7,442 nt of DNA from the NCBI GenBank assembly GCA_046727435.1, contig JBKPCR010000488.1:1-7442 (forward strand), in the 5' to 3' direction. A program made the translations under genes and the position numbers. Below the pieces are notes generated by a model. It was not told the DNA's origin, ran no database searches, and was given only the letters and a program-made list of their open reading frames with translations. The DNA comes from CAVPRW01 sp046727435 [NCBI: bacterium]. Lineage in GTDB: Bacteria; Tectomicrobia; Entotheonellia; J063. Below are positions 1 to 6,649 of this stretch, in pieces. The stretch's first letter is position 1. Every line of letters begins with the position of its first letter.

Positions 1-2
1 GA

Positions 3-377
3 AGGCGGTCAATCCTATCCCCGCAACGCGATCGCGCGTATGGCGTGCGATCGCACGTGCAGTGCTGTAGGTCCGTCTTCGACACGCACCACCGCCACAT
101 CGTCGACTTTGCGGCCAAGCACCGGTTGCCGGCCATCGACCCCTTCCGAGTACACGCGGACGCGGGCGGGCTTATGTCCTATGGGCTGAGCCATGCTGAC
201 CTCTGGCGGCGCGCCGTCACGTCCGTGGACAAGATCCTCAAAGGGACCAAGCCCGACGATTTACCGGTGGAGCAGGCCACCACGTTTGCGTTCGTCATTA
301 ACCTCAAGACGGCGAAGGATGTGGGCCTCATGATTCCCCCATCGCTGCTCTTCCAGGCGACAGAGGTGATCCAATGA
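3..377 (+). CDS. ABC transporter substrate-binding protein, C-terminal fragment (possibly frameshifted)
   Basis: The readable part, from about position 84 to the TGA at 375-377, matches the C-terminal end of periplasmic ABC substrate-binding proteins of the TrpX/DUF534-like type. Its signatures are AAKHRLPAI, then DAGGLMSYG, then VDKILKGTKPDDLPVEQ, and finally NLKTAKDVGLMIPPSLL near the end. This family delivers small organic ligands to inner-membrane permeases; the ligand cannot be told from this fragment. The gene enters from the left edge. The frame stays open to position 3, but its first ~27 codons (R/C-rich) do not look like the family. The frame starting at position 1 instead shows AIARMACDR, resembling the conserved A-x-A-x-M-x-R-x-R stretch expected there, so an indel around 60-85 is likely. 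The GTG at 45 is therefore not a credible start. Family assignment is good; whether the gene is intact is doubtful. Confidence 0.72.
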   Translation, partial: RRSILSPQRDRAYGVRSHVQCCRSVFDTHHRHIVDFAAKHRLPAIDPFRVHADAGGLMSYGLSHADLWRRAVTSVDKILKGTKPDDLPVEQATTFAFVINLKTAKDVGLMIPPSLLFQATEVIQ

Positions 378-464
378 CACAAGTGAGGCTCGATGTCCCC
401 ACGCCCAGAGGCGTTGTGCCGATGCACACGCCTCAATCTGTCTAGGAGCTCAGCGGACAGCGCC

Positions 465-484
465 TCACGAAGAGACCTTCGTGA
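465..484. terminator. Perfect 8-bp hairpin, possible terminator of the upstream gene
   Basis: TCACGAAG at 465-472 pairs perfectly with CTTCGTGA at 477-484 around the loop AGAC. It lies about 90 bases after the stop of the substrate-binding protein gene. No T tract follows (the next bases are CGACCATACT), so a classical rho-independent terminator is not supported. It could be an RNA-stabilising stem or a protein-binding palindrome. Confidence 0.3.
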
Positions 485-596
485 CGACCATACTATTATC
501 GACGTGGACTTGGGCAATGGGGTCAGGGCAAAGGAAAATCGTTAAACCTGGAGGCCGCTAGGGCCATCAGCCTCCACACGAGGGAGACATGCCCTG

Positions 597-614
597 CGGT
601 GTGTGTTCACACCG
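597..614. other. Perfect 7-bp hairpin of unknown role
   Basis: CGGTGTG at 597-603 pairs with CACACCG at 608-614 around the loop TGTT. It sits about 300 bases before the glycosidase start, in DNA without a recognisable gene. It could be an operator-type palindrome or a transcript stem; nothing else in the sequence points to a function. Confidence 0.25.
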
Positions 615-911
615 GTCTTGTTCGGGCCGCCTGCCCGACATCAGTGACGGGAACATAAGAGGGGAAGGGTGTCCGGGAAGCGGAGCTCCGCGATCGTATG
701 AATATCTACCTGGCTCTTCACCGCCGCGACACCAACAATGCCATGGCATGGCCCATCCCAGCCGGGGGCTGGTCTACCTGGCCGGATTCGGCCGCGCAGC
801 GGTGGAACAGCCCGAGGTGTACAGTCGTGGATGCCCTCCGCGCAACCAGCGAGGTCACGCGTCGTCGACCTCCCAGGGCCTTTGTCCTCTTCACCCGAAC
901 GGAGGAACCTT

Positions 912-3350
912 ATGGAACGCTACGTGTGCATTCATGGCCACTTCTACCAGCCCCCTCGGGAGAATCCTTGGCTGGAGGCCATCCAACTGCAGGATTCGGC
1001 CTATCCCTATCACGACTGGAACGAGCGGATCGCCGCCGAATGCTACGCGCCCAACGCCGCCTCCAGGATATTGGACGGCGAGGGTCGCATCGTCAAGATC
1101 ATCAACAACTATGCCAGGATCAGCTTCGACGTGGGCCCGACGCTGCTCTCCTGGCTTGAACACACCACACCGGAGACCTATCGGGCCATCCTTGCGGCGG
1201 ACCGCGAGAGCCAGAAGATCTTTTCGGGACACGGCTCGGCGTTGGCTCAAGCGTACAACCATATGATCCTGCCCTTAGCGAATCGGAGCGACCAGTATAC
1301 GCAGGTGCTGTGGGGGATTCGGGATTTCGAGCAGCGCTTCGGCCGAACGCCGGAGGGAATGTGGCTCCCCGAAACCGCGGTGAATCTGGAGACCCTTGAC
1401 ATCCTGGCAGAGCTCGGGATCCGCTTCACCATTCTCGCCCCCCATCAGGCCAGCCGGGTGCGGATCATCGGCGACCCCACCTGGAACGACGTCAGCGGAG
1501 GACGGATCGACTCCACCAGACCCTACCTGCTGCGCCTCCCCTCGGGACGGCGGATCACCCTCTTCTTCTATGACGGCCCCATCGCCCGGGCGGTGGCCTT
1601 CGAAGGCCTGCTCACGACGGGAGAACACTTCGCCGACCGGCTCGTAAGCGCCCTCTCGACAGAGCGCACGTGGCCTCAGCTCGTCCATATCGCCACTGAC
1701 GGCGAGACCTACGGCCACCACCACCGGCATGGCGACATGGCCTTGGCGTATGCCCTCGATTACATCGACACCAATTATCTCGCGCGCCTCACGAACTATG
1801 GGGAATATCTCGAAAAGCACCGCCCTACGCACCTCGTCGAGATCATCGAGAATACTTCCTGGAGCTGTACCCACGGGATCGAGCGGTGGCGGAGTGACTG
1901 TGGATGCCATTCGGGCGGGCACCCGGCGTGGCATCAGACCTGGCGGACCCCACTCCGGGAGGCTTTTGATTGGCTCAGAGACACCCTGGCCCCCCACTAC
2001 GAGTCGCGCCTGGGCCAGCTCCTGAGGGATCCCTGGGAGGCTCGGAACGACTACATCAACGTCATCCTCAATCGCTCGTGGGAAAGCGTGGAGCGGTTCT
2101 TGGCCCAGCATGCCGTCCGCAAACTCCCCGAGGCTGACACGATCACGGTCCTCAAGCTCTTAGAGTTGCAGCGCCATCTGATGCTCATGTACACCAGCTG
2201 TGGCTGGTTCTTCGATGAGCTATCAGGGATTGAAACGGTGCAGGACATCCAATATGCCGGGCGCGCCGTGGAATTGGCGGAGGCGCTCTTCTGCGAGCCC
2301 ATCGAGGCGTCCTGGCTCGAACGGCTGATGCAGGCGCAGAGCAACATTGCTGAATACCGTGACGGTGCCCACATCTACCAGACGTTCGTGAAGCCGGCCA
2401 TGGTCGATTGGGAGAGGGTCGGCGCCCATTACGCCGTGAGCTCCTTGTTCGAGGAGTATCCCGAGCGGACACGCATTTATGGCTATACGTTCGACCGCGA
2501 GGACGACCAGCGCGTTGAAGCGGGGAAGGCGAAGCTCATTGTCGGCCGGGCGCTCGCCACCTCCGACATGACCCGCGAGGCGGCCAGGTTGAGCTTTGGC
2601 GTCCTCCACATCGGTGACCATCACATCAACGGAGGGGTCCAACTGTTCCGGGGAGAGGAGGGCTATCGGGTTCTGGTGCAGGAACTCACTGAGGCCTTCA
2701 CCAAAGCGGATTTCTCCGAGGCGATTCGACTGCTGGACAGGCATTTCGGGGAGTCGACATATTCCCTCAAATCCCTCTTCCGCGACGAGCAGCGGAAGGT
2801 ATTACATCGCATGCTGGAATCGAGTCTGGCGGAGGCGGAAACCGTCTATCGGCAGCTCTATGAGCAACAGGTCCCCCTGATGCGCTTGCTGACCGATCTT
2901 GCCATGCCCCTCCCCAAGGCGTTTAGTATGGCCGCCGACTTCTTCCTCAACACCAATCTCCGGAGGGCCCTGGAGCAGGAGGAGCTTGACCTGAACCGCA
3001 TTATGACCCTTCTGGATGAGGCCGCCAGAGGGAAGATCACACTCGACACGGCCGATCTGGGGTATGCCCTCGAGCAGACCCTCCAGCACATCATCGGGCG
3101 GCTGGCTGTCAATCCGAGCGAGCTCACGGTCCTCAAGCAATTACAGGCGGCCGCTGCGCTCGCGCATACACTCCCCTTCGAAGTGGACCTGTGGAGAGCG
3201 CAGAATGTCTATTATGAACTGCTCAGAGGGGTCTATCCCGAGTTCCTGGACAAGGCCGACCAGGGGGATGAAGAGGCGCACGCCTGGGTGGAGCGCTTCG
3301 TCCCTCTCGGGGAAGCGCTCCGGGTTCGAATCCCATCGGTGGGCGCCTAA
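912..3350 (+). CDS. Glycoside hydrolase family 57 protein with DUF3536 C-terminal region
   Basis: This 812-residue protein belongs to GH57, the family of alpha-glucan-active enzymes (alpha-amylases, 4-alpha-glucanotransferases, branching enzymes) that act by a retaining mechanism. The N-terminal half is the catalytic barrel. HGHFYQP at residues 8-14 is the first family motif. GMWLPETAVN carries the likely nucleophile E154, and HIATDGETYGHH carries the likely acid/base D263. A Cys-rich segment follows (SCTHG at 318-322, DCGC at 329-332, then GGHPAW). The rest, from roughly residue 450, matches the helical DUF3536 region that commonly follows GH57 domains and has no known function. No signal peptide is seen, so it should be cytoplasmic, most likely in glycogen or malto-oligosaccharide turnover; the exact reaction is not predictable. 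The start at 912 is chosen because GGAGG lies at 901-905 with 6 nt spacing and because MERYVCIHGHFYQPPREN is the usual N-terminus of this group; upstream in-frame codons do not look like protein. No other glucan gene is adjacent. Confidence 0.93.
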   Translation: MERYVCIHGHFYQPPRENPWLEAIQLQDSAYPYHDWNERIAAECYAPNAASRILDGEGRIVKIINNYARISFDVGPTLLSWLEHTTPETYRAILAADRESQKIFSGHGSALAQAYNHMILPLANRSDQYTQVLWGIRDFEQRFGRTPEGMWLPETAVNLETLDILAELGIRFTILAPHQASRVRIIGDPTWNDVSGGRIDSTRPYLLRLPSGRRITLFFYDGPIARAVAFEGLLTTGEHFADRLVSALSTERTWPQLVHIATDGETYGHHHRHGDMALAYALDYIDTNYLARLTNYGEYLEKHRPTHLVEIIENTSWSCTHGIERWRSDCGCHSGGHPAWHQTWRTPLREAFDWLRDTLAPHYESRLGQLLRDPWEARNDYINVILNRSWESVERFLAQHAVRKLPEADTITVLKLLELQRHLMLMYTSCGWFFDELSGIETVQDIQYAGRAVELAEALFCEPIEASWLERLMQAQSNIAEYRDGAHIYQTFVKPAMVDWERVGAHYAVSSLFEEYPERTRIYGYTFDREDDQRVEAGKAKLIVGRALATSDMTREAARLSFGVLHIGDHHINGGVQLFRGEEGYRVLVQELTEAFTKADFSEAIRLLDRHFGESTYSLKSLFRDEQRKVLHRMLESSLAEAETVYRQLYEQQVPLMRLLTDLAMPLPKAFSMAADFFLNTNLRRALEQEELDLNRIMTLLDEAARGKITLDTADLGYALEQTLQHIIGRLAVNPSELTVLKQLQAAAALAHTLPFEVDLWRAQNVYYELLRGVYPEFLDKADQGDEEAHAWVERFVPLGEALRVRIPSVGA

Positions 3351-3353
3351 ATC

Positions 3354-3373
3354 ATGGCATGGACGCATGCCGT
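3354..3373 (+). terminator. Hairpin directly after the GH57 stop codon
   Basis: ATGGCATG at 3354-3361 pairs with CATGCCGT at 3366-3373 (one G-T wobble) around the loop GACG, three bases after the TAA of the glycosidase. The position suits a 3'-end stem or terminator, but no T run follows, so intrinsic termination is uncertain. Confidence 0.35.
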
Positions 3374-3380
3374 CATGCCG

Positions 3381-4511
3381 GTTCTGTCAGATCTCAGACC
3401 TCCTCCGAGTGGCTCATGTGTATAGGCCAACGCGACTTGTCATCCAACCACCCCTCTCCCCGGACGCACTGGAGGAGCGGTATCGTGCGGCCAACGATCC
3501 CGTGGCGCGTCGCCACTGGCCAATCGTGTGGCGGCTTGGCCAAGGACTGCCCTCCGAACAGGTGGCGGCCGTCACTGGCGACACGGCCAACGGGGTGCAC
3601 ACCATCGCCCAGCATCACGATGAAGACGGCCCCACAGGTGTCGGCGATCGGCATCATCGCTACCCCGGTAGCCCTGGATTCCTCTCAGGCGCGCCGTATA
3701 CGGCCTTGGCAGGCGTGCTCGACCAGCCGCCACCCGATAGGGGGCGTTGGACGGGGTCGAAGGTCGCCGCCTGGATGGCCACCGTGCTCGGCCCCCCGTG
3801 CACCCGCAGCGGGGCGGGGACGTCCTCCGACAACTCGGCTTGCGCCCCAAATGCCACGGCTACGGCACGCCAAGGCAGCCCCGGCCGCCCAAGCGGCCGT
3901 TCAAAAAAGCTTCCCAGCCTCGTGCAGCGCAAACGGGATACCCACCCCCGCGATGTGATTGAGTTGTGGACGGTCGACCAACACCGTTTCGGCCTCACAC
4001 CGATCCTGCGGCGCGTGTGGTGCCGCCGGGGCAGCGCCCCCCGCCGTGGTCCAGCATCGGTATCCATGGTCTTCTCTGTACGCCGTTGTCCATCCCCCGT
4101 CGGGCCGGACATGTTGGCTGCTGCTGCCCACCGTTGCCATGATGGCCTTCACTGTGGCACTCGCCGCATGTGTCCACGCCGTAGGAACGGGACGCAGCAA
4201 GCCGATCCTTCCGGGGCTCGATGGTGCGGGTTGGCATGTGAGCCCGCAGCTACAGGTGCTAGAGGGGGTGCATCGCCATTGTTTGCCGCCGTATTTGCCG
4301 GGGCTGCAGCAGGCGGAGCGCTCGTGGCCATTGACTCAAGAAGCACTCGCCAATCGCCATTGCCAGGACGTCGAGGCCCTGCAAACCGCGCAAGCCCACC
4401 GCTGTCTCAGCTTGCAATGCCGGAGGTGATCCGTGCCCACACCAACGTTCATTGGTGGCCACAAACCGCCTAAACCTGTGTCGATCATCCGGATTTGATA
4501 TGAGACGGGAC
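3381..4511 (+). mobile_element. Degraded IS630-family insertion sequence
   Basis: The element is recognised by its transposase remnant (3418-4473). Candidate outer ends are 3381-3400 on the left and the reverse complement of 4492-4511 on the right. Aligned without gaps these agree at 14 of 20 positions by my hand count (shared start GT-C-GTC, then AT-TCA). That would give an element of 1131 bp, close to the usual 1.1-1.2 kb of IS630 elements. The ends are weak evidence: the repeats are imperfect and I see no flanking TA duplication, the expected IS630 target. That an IS630-type element is here is well supported; its exact limits are not. Confidence 0.6.
3418..4473 (+). pseudogene. IS630-family transposase, multiply frameshifted
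   Basis: Pieces of one IS630-type DDE transposase lie in the right order but in changing frames. 3418 to ~3790 carries LSPDALEERYRAANDPVARR and WTGSKVAAWMATVLG (N-terminal helix-turn-helix part). ~3790-3840 shifts to VLRQLGLRP. ~3840-3920 shifts to PQMPRLRHAKAAPAAQAA. ~3920-4040 shifts to VIELWTVDQHRFGLTPILRR. ~4040-4420 shifts to QHRYPWSSLYAVVHPPSGR, WLLLPTV and LDGAGWHVSP. The last frame gives HWWPQTA and the TAA at 4471-4473. At least five frame changes are needed. The catalytic triad codons can still be placed at 3976-3978 (Asp), 4220-4222 (Asp) and 4316-4318 (Glu). Neighbouring positions have drifted: DQ replaces the common DE, and LPGLQQAERSW replaces SPELQPAERLW. The likely start is the GTG at 3418, giving VYRPTRLVIQPP. 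No functional protein can be made without correction of the frame; this is a decayed copy. Confidence 0.85.
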
Positions 4512-5042
4512 ATCGGGCCCCAACTGGCCGGATCAGAAGACTGATACAAGCAGCCGCGGGAGAGCTGGATCAGAGGCCCACGTCTTCCCATACGTTCGCG
4601 GTCGTGGTGCTCATCGGTCCAGCTCCATCAGCTCACGTCAGCACGGCCTGAGGCGTCGTCGAGCATCGTGAGTGGGTTGTGCGGCACCCGTATCGGCGCC
4701 ATGGGTTCGGGATCTTTTTCGTTGACACGGCACCTTCCCCAGACTACATTCGGGCTCCCACACGTGCCTGCGCGCGCTGGACCTTCGTTGCGTCCCACGA
4801 TTGTCACAGAGGAGGGGCGCCATGCCCAAGCCATCCACCAGTCGAATCCCCGCGTGACCATTCGGCCTTGCTCGCCCTCCCGGCCCGCTCCCGGTCGCTG
4901 GTACGGCCGAACGACTGAGCCGCTGGGCTGTCGCTCGCCACGTGTCGAACCGCTCCTGGTCACTGTCTCACGCACTCACGGGCCTTCCCAGCATGAGGAC
5001 GAGTGGCCGGCGTGTCCTTATCCAGCCACCAAGGAGGATCTG
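4512..5042. other. 531-bp region without a recognisable gene
   Basis: Frames are open on both strands (for example the frame of the downstream selenoprotein back to 4668, and a minus-strand frame at 4628-4975), but none resembles a family I know. The frame upstream of 5043 is rich in R, P, S and T and does not look like protein. An 8-bp inverted repeat, GAGCTGGA at 4562-4569 and TCCAGCTC at 4618-4625, has a 48-nt spacer and may be chance. The last bases hold the ribosome binding site of the selenoprotein gene. Debris of older insertions is possible, but I cannot identify any. Confidence 0.45.
5031..5037 (+). promoter_or_regulatory. Strong ribosome binding site that fixes the selenoprotein start
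   Basis: AAGGAGG lies five bases before the ATG at 5043. It decides the start: the in-frame ATG at 4668 and other upstream codons lack such a site and lead into non-protein-like sequence. Confidence 0.8.
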
Positions 5043-5765
5043 ATGACCACGAGACCATCGCCGATTCCGGGCGGCTCGCTCAATGCCGCGCTCGACGCGT
5101 TCAAAGCCGCCTGTGCGCGGCAGTGGCCTCCAGACGCCTTCGCCCTCGTGAACCAGACGCTCGCAGACCTCGCCCAGACCGGTGTTCAGGAGATGGCTCT
5201 GAAGGCCGGCGACGCCGCCCCCCGCTTTACCCTGCCGGATCAGGAAGGTCGACTCGTCGATTCACAGGAGCTCCTGGCCAAGGGGCCGTTAGTGCTGGTC
5301 TTCTACCGCGGCATGTGGTGACCCTACTGTCACACGGAGCAGGCTGCTCTGCAAAACTCTGTAGCAGAGATGGAGGCGCTCGGGGCGTCCGTGGTCGCTG
5401 TGACTCCCGAGGTCCGTGGCGGGATCCGCACGCTGCCTCCAGGGCATCCCTTTGACGCCGTCTTTGATCAGGCTGGCTTGACAGCGCGTTCGTTTGCCGT
5501 CCTGATCGATCGAGGCAACACCGTCGCCCGACAATACCGACTCGTGCACGGCTTTCCCCCGGAATTGCGGGCGCTGTACCGGCAGTTCGGCATCGACCTC
5601 GCGGCGCACAACGAGGACGACTCCTGGACCCTGCCGCTGCCCGCGACCTTTGTGATTGATCAGCACGGCATCATCCGGAGCGCCGATGTCCACGTGGACT
5701 ATCGCAACCGCGCGGAGCCGGCCCAGACTATCGCAGTCCTGCAACAGCTGCGCGCCAGGCGCTAG
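5043..5765 (+). CDS. Peroxiredoxin-like (AhpC/TSA, PRX_like2-type) selenoprotein; in-frame TGA = Sec93
   Basis: Read through one TGA at 5319-5321, this gives a 240-residue thioredoxin-fold protein of the AhpC/TSA peroxiredoxin-like group, thought to reduce peroxides or act as thiol oxidoreductases in the cytoplasm. Residues 1-50 form the helical leader usual in the group. LKAGDAAPRFTLPDQEG begins the fold, followed by VLVFYRGMW-U-PYCHTEQAAL. Relatives carry FYRG-x-WCPYC there, so the TGA replaces exactly the first redox Cys, giving a U93-x-x-C96 motif. After the TGA the frame continues without damage: LGASVVAVTPE, the GNTVARQY stretch, FGIDLAAHNEDDSWTLPLPATFVID, and the TAG at 5763-5765. The base after the UGA is C, a weak termination context also present in E. 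coli fdhF, and a SECIS-like hairpin follows (5335-5351). The alternative is a pseudogene or read error from TGC/TGT to TGA. Against this are the exact position, the hairpin and the intact remainder. No sel genes are in the window. No signal peptide is seen. Upstream lies unassigned DNA, downstream 158 bp to an unrelated SDR, so it appears monocistronic. Confidence 0.85.
5319..5321 (+). other. Selenocysteine codon (TGA read as Sec)
   Basis: This TGA stands between TGG (Trp92) and CCC-TAC-TGT (Pro-Tyr-Cys96), at the place of the resolving or peroxidatic Cys of the FYRGxWCPYC motif. It is the only in-frame stop between the start at 5043 and the TAG at 5763. Confidence 0.82.
5335..5351 (+). promoter_or_regulatory. 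Bacterial SECIS-like stem-loop
   Basis: CGGAGCA (5335-5341) pairs with TGCTCTG (5345-5351; one G-T wobble) around the three-base loop GGC, giving a 7-bp stem. Twenty bases separate the UGA from the loop. The described bacterial SECIS pattern is a short stem, a small apical loop with a G in its first two bases, and about 16-37 nt between UGA and loop; this hairpin meets all three. The tip GCAGGCTGC is close to the GCAGGTCTGC tip of the E. coli fdhF SECIS bound by SelB. The element lies within the coding sequence, as is normal in bacteria. A second, overlapping hairpin is possible (CTCTGC at 5347-5352 with GCAGAG at 5364-5369, 11-nt loop), but its loop starts AA and fits the consensus less well. 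Confidence 0.72.
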
Positions 5766-5813
5766 ACAGACGCCCAAGCCGTCGTAGGGCCGGATAAGGA
5801 TCTGAACCGTTCC

Positions 5814-5831
5814 CCCAGCCGAGCGGCTGGG
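5814..5831. terminator. GC-rich hairpin between selenoprotein and SDR genes
   Basis: CCCAGCC at 5814-5820 pairs perfectly with GGCTGGG at 5825-5831 around GAGC, about 50 bases after the selenoprotein stop. The stem is strong, but there is no following T tract, so it is at best a candidate terminator. Confidence 0.4.
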
Positions 5832-5923
5832 AGCCACGGGGCGCTTCTCCGTCAGGCGCCGACGCGGCCGCGGCGCTGGCCACCTGGCACGAGAGGACGC
5901 ACGCGTAGGGAGGGGGACACGCG

Positions 5924-6607
5924 ATGGGCCAATTGCACAATCGAGTGGCGCTCATCACCGGAGCCGGGCGTGGGATTGGACGGGCGATCGCCCTGGCCTA
6001 CGCTCAGGAGGGGGCCAGCCTGGCCCTGGCAGGCCGCACCCGCCGCGACCTGGAGCAGACAGCCCAGGAGGCCCAGGTTCTGGGGGCCACGACCTGCATC
6101 GTGCCCGTAGATATCTCCGACCCGGCCCAGGTGGAGGACCTGGTGCGCCAGACAGTAGCGCGCTTTGGGACCATCGACATTCTGGTCAATAACGCCGGGA
6201 TGACTGGGCCCGTGGGTCCCCTGCAGGAGACCGACGTGGCGGCGTGGATACGCACTGTCCAGGTGAACCTCATCGGGACGTATCTGTACTGCCGGACAGT
6301 GTTACCAGTCATGTACAGTCAAAACCGTGGCAAAATCATCAATCTGTCCGGCGCCGGGGCGACGAATGCGTGGCGCCATTTATCGGCCTATGGCACGAGC
6401 AAGGTCGCGGTGGTGCGGCTGACGGAAACCTTGGCGCTGGAGCTGGAAGGGGCCAACATTCAGGTCAATGCCCTGGGACCCGGCTCGATTCATACGCAGC
6501 TGTGGGAGGACCTCCGCGACAAGGCGCACGCGGCCGGCGATGCGCAGCTCGAAGGTGTTTCAGAGCTGTGGACCTGCTATCCTGGATGGGTGTCTGAGAG
6601 GAAGTAG
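5924..6607 (+). CDS. Short-chain dehydrogenase/reductase (SDR), C-terminally truncated or diverged
   Basis: This 227-residue classical SDR should catalyse NAD(P)(H)-dependent oxidation or reduction of an alcohol/ketone substrate that cannot be predicted. The Rossmann cofactor motif TGAGRGIG is at residues 12-19, VDISD follows at the adenine-binding position, NNAG is at 89-92, and the catalytic residues are S142, Y156 and K160 (YGTSK). LGPGSIHT at 184-191 is the conserved PG segment after the active site. ATG 5924 is preceded by a purine-rich ribosome binding site (AGGGAGGGGG at 5907-5916, 7 nt spacing). After DKAHAAGDAQLEG, around residue 215, the protein stops resembling the family and ends within about 12 residues. 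Only 40 residues follow the PG motif, where about 60 or more are usual. The region that normally closes the substrate pocket and forms the last strand is missing, so activity is doubtful. The gene converges with the MmgE/PrpD gene across a 42-bp gap. Confidence 0.9.
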   Translation: MGQLHNRVALITGAGRGIGRAIALAYAQEGASLALAGRTRRDLEQTAQEAQVLGATTCIVPVDISDPAQVEDLVRQTVARFGTIDILVNNAGMTGPVGPLQETDVAAWIRTVQVNLIGTYLYCRTVLPVMYSQNRGKIINLSGAGATNAWRHLSAYGTSKVAVVRLTETLALELEGANIQVNALGPGSIHTQLWEDLRDKAHAAGDAQLEGVSELWTCYPGWVSERK

Positions 6608-6649
6608 CCTTAGCCCTGGAGCCGGCGACCTAGAGGTCCTGCCGAACCC

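Larger units (their letters stand above)
378..911. other. 534-bp region without a convincing gene
   Basis: Open frames run through this stretch on both strands, but none gives a protein I recognise or has a good ribosome binding site with a plausible start. The frame of the downstream glycosidase is open back to an ATG at 738, but that leader is rich in P, R and G and unlike the family. The region holds two perfect hairpins (465-484 and 597-614, listed separately). It must also contain the promoter of the glycosidase, but I could not pick a -35/-10 pair with confidence. Confidence 0.5.

Noticed and set aside
698-1159. Separate plus-strand gene starting MNIYLALHRRDTNN and overlapping the glycosidase start.
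   Set aside because: No ribosome binding site is seen, I recognise no family, and most of it overlaps the well-supported GH57 gene in another frame.
3316-3347. tRNA-like 3' end: GGGTTCGAATCCC resembles a T-arm and is followed by GGTGGGCGCC.
   Set aside because: Placing TTCGAAT as the T-loop leaves only three paired bases in the T stem, no proper D and anticodon arms are found upstream, and the stretch reads as the normal C-terminus of the GH57 protein (LGEALRVRIPSVGA).
4628-4975. Minus-strand gene in the region before the selenoprotein.
   Set aside because: The 115-residue product is rich in R, G and P, matches no family I know and has no convincing ribosome binding site.
5043-5321. A complete short 92-residue protein ending at the TGA.
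   Set aside because: It would stop in the middle of the FYRGxWCPYC motif and lose the rest of the thioredoxin fold, while the downstream frame stays family-like.
5319-5321. TGA read as tryptophan (alternative genetic code).
   Set aside because: That would give WW-PYC without the redox Cys. TGG is used freely for Trp, and GC-rich DNA of this kind does not suggest the known UGA-Trp lineages.
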